Shown here piece after piece: positions 1 to 8,852 of a DNA stretch of 64,000 bases. The position numbers were made by a program, and so were the translations under genes. The stretch spans positions 26,119 through 90,118 of the forward strand of contig PKWL01000098.1 of the NCBI GenBank assembly GCA_003133225.1, read 5' to 3'. The stretch is from Janthinobacterium sp. (GTDB lineage Bacteria > Pseudomonadota > Gammaproteobacteria > Burkholderiales > Burkholderiaceae_D). The notes under the pieces were generated by a model, which saw nothing but the letters and a program-made list of their open reading frames with translations, did no database searches and was not told the origin of the DNA. The first letter of the stretch is position 1. Each line of letters starts with the position of its first letter.

Positions 1-262
1 CGCACACGTACTATTTTTCCCGAATTCTGTGGTCATCCCAAAGACACTGACCGACCATTGACTGACCAATCTGTCGACTGCGTAAGAACGGTGAGCCCGC
101 ACGAACTCACTACAAGCGGCTTTGCATGCCATTACGGATAGATTGTGCACGACTTGGCATCATAGCCGCGGGGCGACGTCGGGCGGAAATAAGAGAGACG
201 ACGGACGGTCCACGTGCTTTATCTCCTCTCCTCTTCTCAGATGCCCCACGCGCGACGTTTAG

Positions 263-1513
263 TCAGTGCAAGGTTTCGCGTCTGGCGAGCGGCTTGAACA
301 GGTGACTCCATGCGATGCTGACGAGGATCGTCGCGCATCCCCCGAACACGACCGAGCCGATGACGCCGAACGCCGTGGCAGTCACCCCGGATTCGAATTC
401 ACCGAGCTGATTGCTCGCGCCGATGAAGAGTGTGTTCACGGCAGCGACTCGTCCGCGCATGCGATCGGGCGTTTCCAGCTGGACAAGCGTCTGCCGCACT
501 ACCACGCTGATTGTGTCGGCACCGCCCGCGATCGCCAGCAGCACCAGTGATACCGGAAACGATCGGGAGAGCCCGAAAGCGACAATACAGATCCCGTAGA
601 CGGCGACAGCAATTAGCAGTTTCTTGCCGACGCCACTGCTGATCGCATGCCGGGACAGTATGAGGCCGACGCAAAGCGCGCCCACAGCCGGCGCGGACCG
701 CAGCATCCCCAGTCCTTGCGGCCCGACATGTAGAATCTCTTTCGCGTAGATAGGCAGCAGCGCAGTGGCGCCGCCGAACAGGACAGCGAACAGATCGAGC
801 GAGATGCCGCCGAGCAGCAGAGGGTTGCTCCAAACGAAGCGCAAGCCGGCGAGGATCGTCTCAGCCGTGACGGGCTCGCGCGGCGGCGGAACGTGATCGT
901 AACGTACGAGTGCGTACATTATCGCGCTAACGCAGAAGAGCGCGGCGCAGGTAAAGTAGTTGGCGTTGACGCCAATTGCGAACAGCAAGCCGCCCAACGC
1001 CGGCCCGGCTATCACAGACACCTGCTGGACCATCGTGCTGATCGCCATCGACCGCGCCAGAAACGTCTGTGGAACGAGCATCGGCAGCAGCGCCTGCTGC
1101 CCCGACATCTGGAAAGGCCGAATGGCGCCGAGAATGAGCGAGAGCCCGAGCAGCACGTCGCGAGTCGCGATGTGCGTAAGGGTCAATAAGGCAAGCAGCG
1201 TGGCTATGGCGGCCTGGGCCGTGAGACAGACTGCGACGATCCGGCCGCGATGCATGCGATCAGCGCAATGGCCGGCGACGAACGTCGTGGCGAGCCCGGG
1301 AATGAACTGGCAGAGTCCGACGAGGCCGAGATCCCACGCGCTGGACGTCAGGCCATATATATGCCAGCTGATCGCCAGCATTAGCATCTGCTGGGCAGTG
1401 ATGGAACCGACGCGAGCTATCAGGAAGCGCCTCAACGACGTATTGCGCAGCAAGGAGGTCATGCTGGCGCGCGTATCGAGCGACGGCGATGACGTATCGC
1501 GTACGTGCATCAT
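263..1513 (-). CDS. MFS drug/siderophore-type exporter
   Basis: About 416 residues with the profile of a 12-TM major facilitator transporter of the EntS/MFS_3 exporter type. It has a hydrophobic N-terminal block and an MFS loop motif of the form GHCADRMHRGRI after TM2. This family exports small molecules such as siderophores or drugs across the inner membrane; the substrate here is unknown. A start at 1513 (MMHVRD) overlaps the stop of the upstream fumarylacetoacetate-hydrolase remnant as ATGA, which suggests past translational coupling. An internal start at 1462 (MTSLLRN) behind AAGGAGG is equally plausible and fits the family length. It is separated from the catabolic genes to its right by an IS6 remnant, so it probably does not belong to that pathway. 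Family call is solid; role is inference. Confidence 0.8.
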   Translation of the reverse strand: MMHVRDTSSPSLDTRASMTSLLRNTSLRRFLIARVGSITAQQMLMLAISWHIYGLTSSAWDLGLVGLCQFIPGLATTFVAGHCADRMHRGRIVAVCLTAQAAIATLLALLTLTHIATRDVLLGLSLILGAIRPFQMSGQQALLPMLVPQTFLARSMAISTMVQQVSVIAGPALGGLLFAIGVNANYFTCAALFCVSAIMYALVRYDHVPPPREPVTAETILAGLRFVWSNPLLLGGISLDLFAVLFGGATALLPIYAKEILHVGPQGLGMLRSAPAVGALCVGLILSRHAISSGVGKKLLIAVAVYGICIVAFGLSRSFPVSLVLLAIAGGADTISVVVRQTLVQLETPDRMRGRVAAVNTLFIGASNQLGEFESGVTATAFGVIGSVVFGGCATILVSIAWSHLFKPLARRETLH

Positions 1514-1860
1514 GCCGGATTCCACTCTTGTGATTTGCGTGCGACGGTGGCGTCCCGCACCTCATCGGACGCCACTTCGTCGACGACCACATTGCGCAGC
1601 GTCCCGATGCGCGAAATCTCGACCTCGACGACATCACCGGGTTTCAGCCACAGAGGCGGGTGTCGGAACACGCCGACCCCGCCTGCCGTGCGTGACCGTC
1701 GACAAGCAGCGCGAGACCGAAGAACGAAGCGGTTGATACGTGCCTGAAGTCGCTTACGCGGGCGGATGCCAATGAACTTGCCGTTCAGATCGCGCGGCGA
1801 CAACTGCCCGCCTTCCGCGTTATATACGTGTTGGTGGATATCGATAATTCTCGTTAGCAT
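1510..1860 (-). pseudogene. Fumarylacetoacetate hydrolase family, C-terminal remnant
   Basis: The last ~50 codons read as the end of an FAH-family hydrolase: GVGVFR..PPLWLKPGDVVEVEI followed by GTLRN, the typical C-terminal strand pattern. The first ~65 residues do not resemble FAH, and a full protein would need about 280 residues, so only the 3' end survives. It lies directly downstream (in transcription) of an IS6-family fragment, which suggests that the 5' part was lost in an IS-mediated rearrangement. Its stop overlaps a possible start of the MFS gene. FAH enzymes act in the lower parts of aromatic catabolic pathways, so this may be a relic of an older catabolic operon. Confidence 0.6.
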
Positions 1861-1894
1861 AAAAAGCGTTCTGATGAGATTTGAAAACGGCCTC

Positions 1895-2095
1895 CCCTAT
1901 CGCGAGCGACGTATGCGTGGCTTCCGCGATCCTGAGCGCACATAGGCTTTCTTATCGAGATTCGGTCCCATCCAGCAACACTTCGCACTGAAGCGGCACT
2001 TTCTGCGCGCCTCGCTCCATCGCAAGCGTCTCGCGACTCGCTTCGTCGTCTGTAACAACTCACCGAAGTTACCGAAAATCCGTCGATTGGTTTCT
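1895..2095 (+). mobile_element. IS6-family transposase, C-terminal fragment
   Basis: Plus-strand translation gives RERRMRGFRDPERT, an in-frame stop, then FGPIQQHFALKRHFLRASLH, the typical end of a Burkholderiales IS6-type DDE transposase. The same peptide occurs in the larger IS6 remnant at 10061-10769. The catalytic core and both terminal repeats are missing. It is a degenerate scar between the MFS/FAH remnant block and the catabolic cluster. Confidence 0.7.
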
Positions 2096-2131
2096 AAACA
2101 TCGCTGGACCTACCCCCGACCCGTCATTTTT

Positions 2132-3373
2132 TCAAAAAGTTGACAGTGTCCTCTGCTGCTGTTTGTGTCCGCAGTCATTGACTTTCGGCGCCCATTTTCG
2201 CTGCAGCAATACCACTGTACTAATAGCCCCCAGGATCAGGAAAACGAAAATCGCCAGCATGGGCAGCGTGTAGCTGCCCCCTAGATGTAGCAACCAGCCC
2301 GACAAGCTTGCCGAAATTCCACCCGCCAGACTAGTCGCCACCTGCTGCAAGCCCGTGTTCAAGCCAACCGCCTGCTTTGGAATCAGGGTAAGCTTGACCA
2401 GCGCGAGGTTGTTCGCCGTTGCCAGGCCCAGCAGCGAGAGCGAAACCACATTCCAAAACAAGGCCATTTGTGGCGAGCGCGCATAAGCGCCAAGCAAAAC
2501 GGTTGTGCCTCCGATAAACCCGGCCACGATAAACGACTTGCGCACCACCACAGCATCGTGGCCGCGCGCAATCAGCCGGTCTGCCGCCAATCCGGCAAGC
2601 GCTGCCATAATAGCAACGCCTGCGAAGCTAAAGAAGGTATATAGCCCCGATTGTTCCAGCGAAAGGCCACGCTGTTCGACCAGATAAGCCGGCATCCAGG
2701 TCATGCAGTAGAACGCGAAATAGCTGTAGCAAAAATTGTTAATCAACCCGCCCCATACCACCGGGCTCGATAAAAGGTTGTTAAGCGGCACCGTGGCCGC
2801 CCGTTGCTTCGCCGCCGCAAGCTCGGTTTTGGACGGGAAATCATTTCTGAGCATCTGCAACCACGGCATCAGCCAAATTAGCCCGACCAGGCCGGTGGCA
2901 ATGAACATCACCTTCCACGAACTTGTGGCGATTAGCCAGGCCGCAATCGGAGCGCCAAGCGCCGGCCCCATCTTGCCGCCGATTGAAAAAATCCCGAGGG
3001 CCGTGCCTATCTGGGTTTCCTCGAAGTTGTTGGCAAGGTAGCGATAGGTGGCGGGAACCACCACGGCTTCGGCGGCGCCAATCAGCAGGCGCACGAGGAT
3101 CAGGGCGAAAAGCGTCGTGACCATGCCGGTTGCCGCTGCCGCCAAGCACCACAGTACAAAGCAGATCGAGTAAGGCCATTTGACGCCATAGCGATCGACG
3201 AGCCAGCCCATGGGCATCTGGAGCAGACCGTAGGACCAGAACACGGCAGAGCCAAGCCAGCCGCGGTCGACGTTCGTTAGCACAAATTCACGCACGAAAT
3301 GATGGTCCGCGAGAGCAGTGGACATGCTCGTGCGGTCGACAAAAGAGATCATCAGCCCGAGCGCAAGCAGCAC
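2132..3373 (-). CDS. MFS carrier, ACS (anion:cation symporter) family
   Basis: At least 413 residues, 12 predicted TM segments, with the ACS-type signatures SFVDRTSMSTALAD in TM1 and GWLVDRYG after TM2. ACS members import organic anions such as phthalate, hexuronates or 4-hydroxyphenylacetate by symport. As the last gene of the decarboxylase/hydratase operon it probably imports the pathway substrate. The start is odd. The frame is open upstream to a TAA at 3433-3431, and a strong GGAGG (3439-3435) is followed 7 nt later by an in-frame ATC at 3427, not ATG. The coded GTG at 3373 has no good ribosome site and would cut off a family-like N-terminus. The true product may therefore start at 3427 from a rare or mutated codon. 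Confidence 0.85.
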   Translation of the reverse strand: MLLALGLMISFVDRTSMSTALADHHFVREFVLTNVDRGWLGSAVFWSYGLLQMPMGWLVDRYGVKWPYSICFVLWCLAAAATGMVTTLFALILVRLLIGAAEAVVVPATYRYLANNFEETQIGTALGIFSIGGKMGPALGAPIAAWLIATSSWKVMFIATGLVGLIWLMPWLQMLRNDFPSKTELAAAKQRAATVPLNNLLSSPVVWGGLINNFCYSYFAFYCMTWMPAYLVEQRGLSLEQSGLYTFFSFAGVAIMAALAGLAADRLIARGHDAVVVRKSFIVAGFIGGTTVLLGAYARSPQMALFWNVVSLSLLGLATANNLALVKLTLIPKQAVGLNTGLQQVATSLAGGISASLSGWLLHLGGSYTLPMLAIFVFLILGAISTVVLLQRKWAPKVNDCGHKQQQRTLSTF

Positions 3374-3576
3374 GAGAATGCCCCAGCGATTCTCGTGCTG
3401 TGCCCCTTTCAGTCGAGTTGTCTCGATCGATTAACCTCCGATAATGTCTCTTTTTGTTTGACGGAAACTTTTCTGCTTTTCTTTTGACCTGGCGACACCC
3501 TTGCCAAGATGGCTACTGGAAGTAGTCACGAGGAGCATCAGATTCCACACCGATGCTCCTGAGAGTATGTCATCAC

Positions 3577-4473
3577 TTACCCAAGGCTGCCGGTCACATC
3601 GTCGAACAGCTCATCGACCGACAGACGATGCGGAATAATCTTCTGGTCGAATGCCCAGTCAATCGCCAACTGAAGCCCTTTGCGGTTCGCCTCCAGCCCG
3701 ATGGGCGGAAAGATGGTGGGCACGCCGCCTTCAGTCAGCGCGCGGCTGTCGACGATCATGCGGTACAGTTCGCGCACGATGTCAGGGCGCTGTCTCGACA
3801 GGTCCTGGTGCACGACGAACATATGGTTGATCGGCACCACGTTTTCGCGCGCAAACCAGTCCTTGGCTGCGTTCTGCGCATCCGGCACCAGCGTGCGCAC
3901 GCGCGGATCTTTCGGCATGTCTTCGCCCAGCAGGGCCGCCGTCAGTTCGCCGTCCAGCATCATCTGCGGAATCGACGAACCCTTGGGTAAGCGGGTGCAG
4001 TTGGGTGGATCCATGTACTCGGCCAGGTGGCCGTCGCCCAGGGTCATCCAGTTCACTTTGTCCAGATCGACTCCGTATTCGTGGCGCAAGATGCCGCGTA
4101 TCCACAGCGCCGTGGTCTGCGTATAGGTGCGCACGCCGACTTGCTTGCCTTCGATATCCTTGGGATTGATGTGGCCGAAGTCGCTGTTGAAGCCGGCGCA
4201 ATGATGCTGGAAACGGCCCGAAATCGGCGTCGGCAGCAAGACATAGGGCTTGCCATAGGCCTTAGCCTGCAGGAACGTGACGATGGCCAGCTCGCCCGCG
4301 TCGAAGGCGTTTTCACGCACCATGGCCTTGAAGCCGTTGTGCGCTGGCGTCGGGCCGCAAAAGTCCAGCTTGACGATGTCGGACGCCACACGGCCATCTC
4401 GCAACGCCTTAGTCAATGGATATTCGGACAGGTTGGTGCGCAGCACCGGCATGTCATTTACTAGGGTTGTCAT
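3577..4473 (-). CDS. 4,5-dihydroxyphthalate decarboxylase-like protein (NMT1/SBP fold)
   Basis: 298 residues, soluble, no signal peptide, ATG behind AGGAG. It belongs to the family that includes 4,5-dihydroxyphthalate decarboxylase and resembles periplasmic binding proteins. Features include FKAMVRENAFDAGELAIVTF near residues 48-68, KDIEGKQVGVRTYTQTTALW near 104-123, and a C-terminal block ending in HRLSVDELFDD. It is a divergent paralogue of the protein at 8853-9827 in the same operon. The usual role is loss of one carboxylate from a vicinal dihydroxy aromatic diacid to give protocatechuate. It could instead be a different decarboxylase or a ligand-binding protein, as the family is poorly sampled biochemically. 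It is 23 nt from the ThDP enzyme gene, consistent with one operon. Confidence 0.7.
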   Translation of the reverse strand: MTTLVNDMPVLRTNLSEYPLTKALRDGRVASDIVKLDFCGPTPAHNGFKAMVRENAFDAGELAIVTFLQAKAYGKPYVLLPTPISGRFQHHCAGFNSDFGHINPKDIEGKQVGVRTYTQTTALWIRGILRHEYGVDLDKVNWMTLGDGHLAEYMDPPNCTRLPKGSSIPQMMLDGELTAALLGEDMPKDPRVRTLVPDAQNAAKDWFARENVVPINHMFVVHQDLSRQRPDIVRELYRMIVDSRALTEGGVPTIFPPIGLEANRKGLQLAIDWAFDQKIIPHRLSVDELFDDVTGSLG

Positions 4474-4496
4474 GTTGATCTCCTTCTTGAATAAAA

Positions 4497-6041
4497 TTAC
4501 AGCCGGACCTCAATCAAGGTTGGGCCCTGCGCGCGCGTGGAATCGACCATGGCCTTGTGGAAGGCTTCGGCTGTGTCGACAGAGACCGAGGGCACGCCCA
4601 TGCTGGTGGCCATGGCCCGCCAGTCGATGCGCGGCTTGTCGATATCTATCATCGCCAGCGCCTGCGGCCCCGGCGCGCCGACGCCCATGTTGGCGTACTC
4701 GGCCTTGAGGATGGCGTAGCTGTTGTTGGCAAAGATGATCGTCGTGACATTCAGGCCCTCGCGCGCCTGCGTCCACAGCGACTGGATCGTGTACATGGCG
4801 CTGCCGTCGCCGACCATGCAGAACACGCGCCGGTCCGGGCAGGCCAGCGCCGCTCCGGTGGCCACCGGCGTGCCATAGCCGATCGAGCCGCCCATGTTGT
4901 TGATCAGGTCGTGCGGTGCGGCGCCCACGGTCAGCCCCATCGTCTCGCGGCCAGTGGTCAGCGATTCATCGACGAGGATGCAGTTTTCCGGCAGCGCGGC
5001 GGCCAGTGCCTGGGCGATGCTGGCGGGAGTCAACGCGCCGCTCGGAGCGATGGCTTCCGCGCGCTGCTGCAGCACCGGCGCGATCTTCGCCGCACCCAGC
5101 GCCTGCACCAGCATCTCCAGGCCGGCGGTGCTGTCCTCGCCAATATCGACCAGGGTGTGCACGCTGGCGCCGGGCGACTTGAGCAGGCTGGGCTTGTCGG
5201 GATAGCTGAAGAAAGCGATCGGTTCGGTCGTCTCGACAGTGATGATGTGCTTGAAACTTTTCAGATACTCGACCGCCTGGCCGACCGCGTACGGGATCCG
5301 TTCCAGCGTAAAGCGCCCTGCTCCACGTTCGATGCGCGCGCTGAAGAATTGGGTGGCGACGCGGCAGCCGGTGGCCGCCTTGATCTTGCCCGCCAGCTCG
5401 AGCGAGCGGCCGCGTGTCGCTCCGCCAGCCAGGATAATCAGCGCGGGCTCGCCGGAACGCAGCACCTGTGCAACGTGGTCGATGGCCGAGGTGTTCGGGA
5501 CCTTGGCCGTGGCCACGGTGCGCGGCAGCGCGACCGGCGCGCCGGCCTGCTGCCACGAAGCGTCGCCGGGCAAGATCAGCGTGGCGATCTGCCCCGGCCG
5601 TTCGCTGGCCTTGGCCACGGCGGTGGCCACATCCCAGGCCACGGCGCCGGCCGATTCGACGCGTCGCACCCAGTGGCTCAGCGGCCGCGCCAGTCCTTCG
5701 ATATCGGACATCAGCGGCGGATCGTATCGCAAGTGCGCCGCCGAATGTTCGCCAACGATGTTGAGCATGCCCGACGACGCGCGCTTGGCGTTGTGGATAT
5801 TAGCCAGGCCGTTCGCCAAGCCTGGCCCAAGATGCAGCAGGGTCGATGCCGGCGTGCCCTTCATGCGGTAATAGCCGTCCGCCGCGCCGGTGCAAACGCC
5901 TTCAAACAGGCACAGCACGCTGCGCATGCGCGGATTTTCCAGCGCCTTCAGGAAGTGCATCTCCGAGCTGCCGGGATTGGCGAAACAGATCTCAACGCCC
6001 TGGTCGGTCAGCGTCTGGACTAGGCTTTCGGCACCGTTCAT
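4497..6041 (-). CDS. Thiamine diphosphate-dependent enzyme, acetolactate synthase large-subunit-like
   Basis: 514 residues with three ThDP-enzyme domains in order. The N-terminal PYR domain has the catalytic-Glu region LFEGVCTGAADGY near residue 50. The central domain is Rossmann-like. The C-terminal PP domain has VGDGSAMYTIQSLW then AREGLNVTTIIFANNSYAIL, the GDG-x25-NN cofactor motif. Members decarboxylate or ligate 2-keto acids (acetolactate synthase, benzoylformate decarboxylase, oxalyl-CoA decarboxylase). The ATG chosen at 6041 gives MNGAESLVQTL, the usual N-terminus, and lies 1 nt after the aldolase stop, implying coupling. In this operon it may process the 2-oxo acid released by the aldolase. 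Exact substrate unknown. A remnant of a similar enzyme is at 14546-14790. Confidence 0.85.
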   Translation of the reverse strand: MNGAESLVQTLTDQGVEICFANPGSSEMHFLKALENPRMRSVLCLFEGVCTGAADGYYRMKGTPASTLLHLGPGLANGLANIHNAKRASSGMLNIVGEHSAAHLRYDPPLMSDIEGLARPLSHWVRRVESAGAVAWDVATAVAKASERPGQIATLILPGDASWQQAGAPVALPRTVATAKVPNTSAIDHVAQVLRSGEPALIILAGGATRGRSLELAGKIKAATGCRVATQFFSARIERGAGRFTLERIPYAVGQAVEYLKSFKHIITVETTEPIAFFSYPDKPSLLKSPGASVHTLVDIGEDSTAGLEMLVQALGAAKIAPVLQQRAEAIAPSGALTPASIAQALAAALPENCILVDESLTTGRETMGLTVGAAPHDLINNMGGSIGYGTPVATGAALACPDRRVFCMVGDGSAMYTIQSLWTQAREGLNVTTIIFANNSYAILKAEYANMGVGAPGPQALAMIDIDKPRIDWRAMATSMGVPSVSVDTAEAFHKAMVDSTRAQGPTLIEVRL

Positions 6042-6042
6042 C

Positions 6043-6900
6043 TCAGTACCCCTCCATCGCGCGCGCCATGCCGACAACCCCATAGCTGCGTGACGGAGCC
6101 GACATCAGGAAGCGGTATCCCTCTTCGAGCAGCCGCCTATGATTCTTGGCGGTGACATGCGGATTTCCGACAACAACATTATGTTTTTTACAAGTTTCGA
6201 CGATCTGGCGCATGGCATCGAGCACAACCGGGTGCTCATACTCGCGCGGATAGCCCAGTTGTTGACTGAGATCTCCTTCGCCAATCAGGATGAAACCGAT
6301 ACCGGGCACATTCGAAAGAATGTCATCGAGGTTTTCAATCGCCTCGGTGCTTTCACACATCAGCCCGACCAGAATTTCCCCCTGCGGGGCCAGCGGCCAA
6401 ACATCCGCCTTTTTGTAGTAATCGGCCATGCTCAATCCCCAGTACCGTGAGGCGTTGGCGGGGCCGTCACCACGTACGCCCTTGGGCTCATACAGAGGTG
6501 CATTTTTGGGCCGAGCATAGCGGCAGGACGCCACGGCGTTATAGGCCTGCTCCACCGTCGCCACATGCGGCCACAGCACGCCATAGGCACCGCGGTCAAG
6601 GACCTGCTTGGCGAAGGACTGGTTCATTTCCACCCCATTGGCAGGAATGCGGGCAATCGGTGTTACACGGGGCGCGACCGAGCCGGATTCGGCAATCTCC
6701 TTGCGGTTAAGCATATATTGCAACGCATCGCCCAGTGCCGATACGTCATAGGGGTTGTGCTCCATCTCGAAGACGAGGCCGTCATAGGGGGCATCGCTCA
6801 TCTCGATGGCGCTCTGCTTGTCTAACTTGGAAAACGCGGCGAAGGCGGGTTTTCCGGATTCGAAAGCGCGAATAATGCTGTTAAGGCGGGTGTCGCTCAT
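6043..6900 (-). CDS. HpcH/HpaI family class II aldolase
   Basis: 285 residues starting at ATG 6900 (MSDTRLNSIIRAFESGKPAF). The TIM-barrel HpcH/HpaI fold is shown by VFEMEHNPYD, ARIPAN and the metal-binding Glu/Asp pair in GLMCESTEAIENLDDIL and FILIGEGDLSQQLGYP. Family members cleave 4-hydroxy-2-oxo acids to pyruvate plus an aldehyde or 2-oxo acid. Beside a LigJ-like hydratase, whose product is 4-carboxy-4-hydroxy-2-oxoadipate, the plausible job is cleavage of that acid to pyruvate and oxaloacetate, replacing the unrelated LigK aldolase. That specificity is inference from context only. It is 40 nt downstream of the amidohydrolase and 1 nt upstream of the ThDP gene. Confidence 0.8.
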   Translation of the reverse strand: MSDTRLNSIIRAFESGKPAFAAFSKLDKQSAIEMSDAPYDGLVFEMEHNPYDVSALGDALQYMLNRKEIAESGSVAPRVTPIARIPANGVEMNQSFAKQVLDRGAYGVLWPHVATVEQAYNAVASCRYARPKNAPLYEPKGVRGDGPANASRYWGLSMADYYKKADVWPLAPQGEILVGLMCESTEAIENLDDILSNVPGIGFILIGEGDLSQQLGYPREYEHPVVLDAMRQIVETCKKHNVVVGNPHVTAKNHRRLLEEGYRFLMSAPSRSYGVVGMARAMEGY

Positions 6901-6940
6901 AGTATTTCTCTCTCGCTGTGTGTCAGGACCGAATCTCGTT

Positions 6941-7789
6941 TTAAAGCAGAACCGGATAAAGTTGTTTCGCCGTCTTGCCAAAAATCCATTCGCGGTCTTC
7001 ATCGCTCAGGCATGCCAAGCCTGCCTGAGCGGCCGCGACGATTTCCGGGAGCGTCCCTGGCGACGTCGGAAAATTCGAGCCCCAGGCCATGCGCTGTGCG
7101 CCGAATGCTTCGGCCACGCGCGGGAAGAACGTTGCTGCGCTCGCTTTTTCCTTTTGCACATCGTCAAAAATGCGCGGCGTCAGCTTCAGGTAAATGTTCT
7201 CCAGCGGCGCTAGGTCGAGCAGGCTTTGCGCCTTGGCATACGGCACACCATCGGCAACGATGGGACGTCCCAGGTGATCAAGGATGATCTTCACCTTGGG
7301 AAAACTCTTTGCCAGCGCCGTCACTTGCGGCAGGCCTATCGGTCCGGTCTGAATGCACATCGTCAGGCCCAGCTCCGCGCACAGCTCCCACGCCGGATAG
7401 GAACGTGGATCTTCGAGTTCGCTGGGATCGAACTCCTTTGTGCTGCCGCCCGTAAACAAGCGTAGGCCCGACAGACCTTGCTCGACCAATTCGCGTATGC
7501 GCGCCGGCGCATCCGGCTGCAACACATCGACTGAGCAGACGGCCGCGAGGCGCCCTGGATACTTCGCGCAACTTTCGACTACATAACTGTTGTCGAAACC
7601 ATAGGTTGTCGAGGAGTGGACCACGGCGGCCTTGTCAACGCCGGCGTTGTCCATCGCCGCAATCAGCGTCTCGACGGTAGTCGGACGCTCTTTGGACCAT
7701 TCCGAGCGCTTGCCGAACAACGGGGCCGGCGGATAGCGGGTCTCATCATCGGAAATGATGTGGGGGTGGATATCAACGATAGTAGTCAT
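6941..7789 (-). CDS. Amidohydrolase_2 family lactonase (LigI-like)
   Basis: 282 residues, TIM-barrel amidohydrolase of the COG3618 kind. The N-terminal strand carries HxH (VDIHPHIIS), with ILDHLGRP for the later His and MAWGSNFP at strand 8. Relatives hydrolyse lactones, for example 2-pyrone-4,6-dicarboxylate (LigI), which fits the adjacent LigJ-type hydratase. The strand-8 residue that is Asp in LigI (GxDxP) is Asn here; this variant also occurs in the paralogue at 17921-18784, so it is probably a subgroup trait and specificity may differ. No signal peptide; cytoplasmic. 21 nt after the LigJ-like gene. Confidence 0.8.
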   Translation of the reverse strand: MTTIVDIHPHIISDDETRYPPAPLFGKRSEWSKERPTTVETLIAAMDNAGVDKAAVVHSSTTYGFDNSYVVESCAKYPGRLAAVCSVDVLQPDAPARIRELVEQGLSGLRLFTGGSTKEFDPSELEDPRSYPAWELCAELGLTMCIQTGPIGLPQVTALAKSFPKVKIILDHLGRPIVADGVPYAKAQSLLDLAPLENIYLKLTPRIFDDVQKEKASAATFFPRVAEAFGAQRMAWGSNFPTSPGTLPEIVAAAQAGLACLSDEDREWIFGKTAKQLYPVLL

Positions 7790-7810
7790 GAGTGCCTCTT
7801 TCCTTTACTG

Positions 7811-8836
7811 TTATTGACCGCGCGCTTTTAGGCGCGCATCGAGGCGTGGGAAGACGCGGCGCGCATTTCCTTCGAAAATCTTCTGGCGATCCTCGTTGGT
7901 CAGCGAGGCAATGCCGTCAACGTAGCGTTTGGTGTCGTCGAAATACTGGCCGTTAGAAGGATCCTTGCCGCGCACCGCGCCGATCATTTCCGATCCAAAC
8001 AGCACATTGTCGGCCGGGATGACTTTGGTCAGCAGCTCGACGCCAGGCTGGTGATAGACGCAGGTGTCGAAGAAAATGTTGTTCAGCAGGCCTTCCAGCG
8101 GACGGTCGCGCATTTCCAACGACATGCCGCGGTAGCGGCCCCAGTGGTAGGGGACCGCACCGCCGCCGTGCGGGATGATCAGGCGCAAGGTTGGGAAATC
8201 TTTGAACAGGTCGGACTGCAGAATTTGCATGAACACCGACGTGTCGGCGTTCAGGTAGTGGGCGCCGGTGCCGTGAAAGCAGGGATTGCACGACGCCGCT
8301 ACATGGATCATCGCCGGCACGTCGAGCTCAACCAGGGCCTCATACAGCGGATACCACTCGCGGTCGGTCACCGGTGTGCCGGTCCAGTAGCCGCCCGTCG
8401 GGTCGGGGTTCAGGTTGCAGCCCACGAAGCCGAGTTCCTCGACACAGCGGCGCAGCTCGGGGACGCTGTTCCTGGGCGGCGCCAGGGGCGACTGCGGCAG
8501 CTGGCAGACCGGCGCGAAGTTGTCCGGGTACATTTGCGTCACACGGTGGACGAGGTCGTTCGAGATCTCGGCCCATTCCAGACTGGTGCGCTCGTTGCCA
8601 AGGTGGTGGCTCATCAAGCCGGCGATTGGCGAGAGCAAGGTCAGGTCGCCACCGCGCTCCTGCTGCAGCTTCAACTGGCCGTTGCCGATCCCTTCGCGAA
8701 TTTCGTCGTCGGTCACATGCGCGCTAGCGCGCGACGGCGCGTTGGCCGGGTCGTTGGCGAACTCGACCTGCTTGGCACGCCAGTTGCGGAAGGAAGTGGG
8801 TACGGTCGTGAAATGGCCGTGGCAATCGATAATCAT
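7811..8836 (-). CDS. ligJ: 4-oxalomesaconate hydratase, LigJ type
   Basis: 341 residues from ATG 8836, the same length as Sphingobium LigJ. It shares the LigJ landmarks: HxH in MIIDCHGHF, the His in PAMIHVAAS, IIPHGGGAVPYHWGR, and Glu in NVLFGSEMIGAVRG, where most amidohydrolases have Asp. In LigJ these His residues and the Glu bind zinc. The enzyme hydrates 4-oxalomesaconate (or its enol/keto form) to 4-carboxy-4-hydroxy-2-oxoadipate in protocatechuate 4,5-cleavage and gallate pathways. It has a LigI-like lactonase on one side and the decarboxylase-like gene on the other, 16 nt away, so one operon is likely. The best functional anchor for the whole cluster. Confidence 0.88.
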   Translation of the reverse strand: MIIDCHGHFTTVPTSFRNWRAKQVEFANDPANAPSRASAHVTDDEIREGIGNGQLKLQQERGGDLTLLSPIAGLMSHHLGNERTSLEWAEISNDLVHRVTQMYPDNFAPVCQLPQSPLAPPRNSVPELRRCVEELGFVGCNLNPDPTGGYWTGTPVTDREWYPLYEALVELDVPAMIHVAASCNPCFHGTGAHYLNADTSVFMQILQSDLFKDFPTLRLIIPHGGGAVPYHWGRYRGMSLEMRDRPLEGLLNNIFFDTCVYHQPGVELLTKVIPADNVLFGSEMIGAVRGKDPSNGQYFDDTKRYVDGIASLTNEDRQKIFEGNARRVFPRLDARLKARGQ

Positions 8837-8852
8837 GTTGTCTCCGTTCGAG

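Noticed and set aside
4557-6023. Long open frame on the plus strand opposite the ThDP enzyme gene
   Set aside because: High-GC shadow of a well-supported minus-strand gene; Arg/Gln/His-rich composition and no domain.
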